Shown here: one piece after another, positions 4,279-5,355 of the stretch
Layout of the letters: every line of letters starts with the position of its first letter
Numbering within the stretch: position 1 is the stretch's first letter
Source of the DNA: Chitinophagales bacterium
GTDB lineage: Bacteria; Bacteroidota; Bacteroidia; Chitinophagales; JADIYW01
Direction: 5' to 3'
Assembly (NCBI GenBank): GCA_020848315.1
Contig: JADLAH010000040.1
Span: 1 to 5,355, forward strand
DNA: 5,355 bases
The notes under the pieces: model-generated
Told to the model about the DNA's origin: nothing
Database searches by the model: none
Seen by the model: the letters and a program-made list of their open reading frames with translations, nothing else
Program-made: the position numbers and the translations under genes

Positions 4279-4914
4279 GTGACCAAGAAAGAAAAAGCAG
4301 ATTTTATTGTACAGACGCTGCAACAACTATATCCGGAGCCTCCGATTCCGCTGCACCACAAAGATGCCTACACATTATTGATTGCGGTATTGCTGTCGGC
4401 ACAATGTACGGATGAGAGAGTCAACAAGGTAACGCCGGCACTCTTCAAACTCGCGGACAATCCCAAAGACATGGCGAAAGTGCCTGTGGAAAAAATCAAA
4501 GAGATCATTCGTCCGTGCGGATTGTCTCCCAGAAAATCGCAGGCTATCTCCGATTTATCCAAAATACTGATAGAAAAATACAAAGGACAGGTGCCGGATA
4601 ACTTCGCGGCGCTGGAAGCCCTGCCTGGCGTTGGACACAAAACTGCGAGTGTGGTGATGAGCCAGGCTTTCGGAGTACCCGCATTTCCGGTCGACACCCA
4701 TATTCACCGGCTCGCCTACCGATGGAATCTGAGCAGCGGAAAAAATGTAGAACAAACCGAAAAGGATTTAAAACGAATTTTTTCTGAAGATTTGTGGAAC
4801 CTTTTGCACTTACAAATCATCTACTACGGCAGAGAACACTGCCCTGCCCGCGGACATGATGTTTCAAAATGCATCATCTGTTCAAAAGTTGGCCGCAAAA
4901 ACATGGAAAAATAA
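4279..4914 (+). CDS. nth: endonuclease III (DNA glycosylase/AP lyase) with an atypical iron-sulfur motif
   Basis: The 211-residue protein equals E. coli Nth in length and follows it from end to end. It has LLIAVLLSAQCTDERVNK (33-50), the helix-hairpin-helix LEALPGVGHKTASVV (112-126) with the Schiff-base lysine K121, and catalytic D139 in PVDTHIHR. It removes oxidised pyrimidines from DNA and cleaves the abasic site in base-excision repair. The cluster-binding region reads C188-x9-C198-x2-C201, and no further cysteine follows before the end at residue 211. The classical motif is C-x6-C-x2-C-x5-C, so the fourth ligand is missing and the first loop is longer. The start is GTG: an in-frame TAG at 4252-4254 closes the frame upstream, no ATG lies between, and the protein needs these N-terminal residues. 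It is divergent from rnhA. Confidence 0.95.
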   Translation: MTKKEKADFIVQTLQQLYPEPPIPLHHKDAYTLLIAVLLSAQCTDERVNKVTPALFKLADNPKDMAKVPVEKIKEIIRPCGLSPRKSQAISDLSKILIEKYKGQVPDNFAALEALPGVGHKTASVVMSQAFGVPAFPVDTHIHRLAYRWNLSSGKNVEQTEKDLKRIFSEDLWNLLHLQIIYYGREHCPARGHDVSKCIICSKVGRKNMEK

Positions 4915-4925
4915 AATTATTTTGG

Positions 4926-4933
4926 TATCTTTA
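4926..4933 (+). promoter_or_regulatory. possible -7 promoter element of the outer-membrane barrel gene
   Basis: TATCTTTA differs from TAnnTTTG only at the last base and lies 24 nt before the ATG at 4958, in the 43-bp gap after nth. No terminator separates nth from this gene, so read-through is also possible. Confidence 0.4.
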
Positions 4934-4957
4934 CCTCTAACATCTAAAATCGACCCG

Positions 4958-5355
4958 ATGAAGAAAATCATCCACTACAAACTTTTACTTGTCACCCTCG
5001 TTATTTCGCTTTTCACAACGCGTGCAAATGCTGCTGATGGAAGTGGCCATGAAATAGGCTTCTCCGTAGGTCCTAATTTTGCATTGACAGACTTAGGTGG
5101 TGCTCAAAAAATTGGGGCAACTGAGTTTGGACTACGCGATATCGATTTCAGAGCTACCCGCTACAGCATATCTGCTTTTTATCGTTACAATATCAACAAC
5201 TGGCTGGCCGTCAGAGGTAATCTGATGTATGGTATGTTATCTGCAGATGACAAACACACGGATGGTACACCTCCTGGCCCGGATGGCCCTTCTGACAGTT
5301 GGTACCGTGCGAGAAGAAACCTGAACTTCACCACACACATGATTGAATTTCAAGC
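4958..5355 (+). CDS. DUF6089/PorG-like outer-membrane beta-barrel protein, N-terminal part (cut by window edge)
   Basis: Reading from ATG 4958 gives 132 codons with no stop before the right edge. Residues 1-25 form a Sec signal peptide (basic KK, hydrophobic LLLVTLVISLF, cleavage after ANA). The mature part starts with ADGSGHEIGFSVGPNF, then shows alternating amphipathic strands: RYSISAFYRYNI, then NWLAVRGNLMYG, and later a strand ending THMIEFQ. This pattern of a glycine-rich first strand, an aspartate-containing turn and FYRYN...LAVRG matches Bacteroidota outer-membrane barrels of the DUF6089 type, which include the PorG component of the type IX secretion system. I recognise the pattern but cannot prove the family with the C-terminal half missing; a general OmpA/porin-like barrel is the alternative. 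A loop rich in Asp, Gly and Pro (near TDGTPPGPDGPSD) probably faces outside. Confidence 0.72.
   Translation, partial: MKKIIHYKLLLVTLVISLFTTRANAADGSGHEIGFSVGPNFALTDLGGAQKIGATEFGLRDIDFRATRYSISAFYRYNINNWLAVRGNLMYGMLSADDKHTDGTPPGPDGPSDSWYRARRNLNFTTHMIEFQ

Noticed and set aside
4368..4697. Minus-strand open frame of 109 codons opposite nth
   Set aside because: It is the mirror of the conserved Nth core, and nothing in its translation or upstream sequence supports a gene.
4889..4933. TTGG at 4889-4892 as the -33 partner of TATCTTTA at 4926
   Set aside because: The spacer would be over 30 bp, much longer than the roughly 17-21 bp expected for Bacteroidota promoters.
1..5355. CRISPR arrays, insertion sequences, tRNAs, attachment sites, toxin-antitoxin or phage-defence genes
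   Set aside because: I looked on both strands for spaced repeats, terminal inverted repeats, cloverleaf sequences and nuclease or toxin motifs, and found none that held up.

Overview
The window looks like a piece of a Bacteroidota chromosome, probably a Chitinophagia- or Sphingobacteriia-type lineage. Three things point there. Almost every transcription unit is preceded by a copy or near-copy of the Bacteroidota -7 promoter element TAnnTTTG. Starts sit in A-rich leaders or have no leader, without Shine-Dalgarno sites. The gene content fits too: a kdsC-like/ubiA/maf cluster, small secreted proteins of lineage-restricted type, and a DUF6089/PorG-like outer-membrane barrel. The class-level placement is inference. 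Genes are tightly packed, and no stretch over 300 bases lacks a gene.

Bases 1-1700 hold a minus-strand operon read right to left: a KdsC-type HAD phosphatase, a UbiA-family membrane prenyltransferase, and a Maf nucleotide pyrophosphatase cut off by the left edge. The likely themes are envelope sugar or lipid precursors plus nucleotide-pool cleaning. A divergent promoter region (about 1701-1808) separates this operon from a plus-strand gene for a 265-residue secreted protein of unknown function. That protein appears to consist of two diverged copies of one beta-rich module. A good intrinsic terminator at 2628-2659 ends this gene, and its T-tract nearly touches the -7 element of the next gene, which encodes a 115-residue secreted or membrane-anchored unknown. 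The 3' end of that small gene overlaps by 12 bp the 3' end of a convergent TauE/SafE-family permease gene.

Bases 3015-4228 are minus strand: RNase HI (rnhA), then the TauE/SafE permease, which has its own promoter squeezed between the two genes. A 50-bp divergent gap separates rnhA from nth (endonuclease III), a base-excision repair glycosylase/lyase that starts with GTG and lacks the fourth cysteine of the usual iron-sulfur motif. The right end carries the first 132 codons of a signal-peptide-bearing outer-membrane beta-barrel protein.

I see no CRISPR array, mobile element, tRNA, rRNA, defence system or biosynthetic cluster. Most genes are ordinary housekeeping functions. The points that merit a second look are the repeated fixed 4-nt gap between -7 element and start codon (predicted leaderless mRNAs), the two-module secreted protein, the small overlapping unknown, the three-cysteine Nth, and the possible ether-lipid role of the UbiA enzyme.
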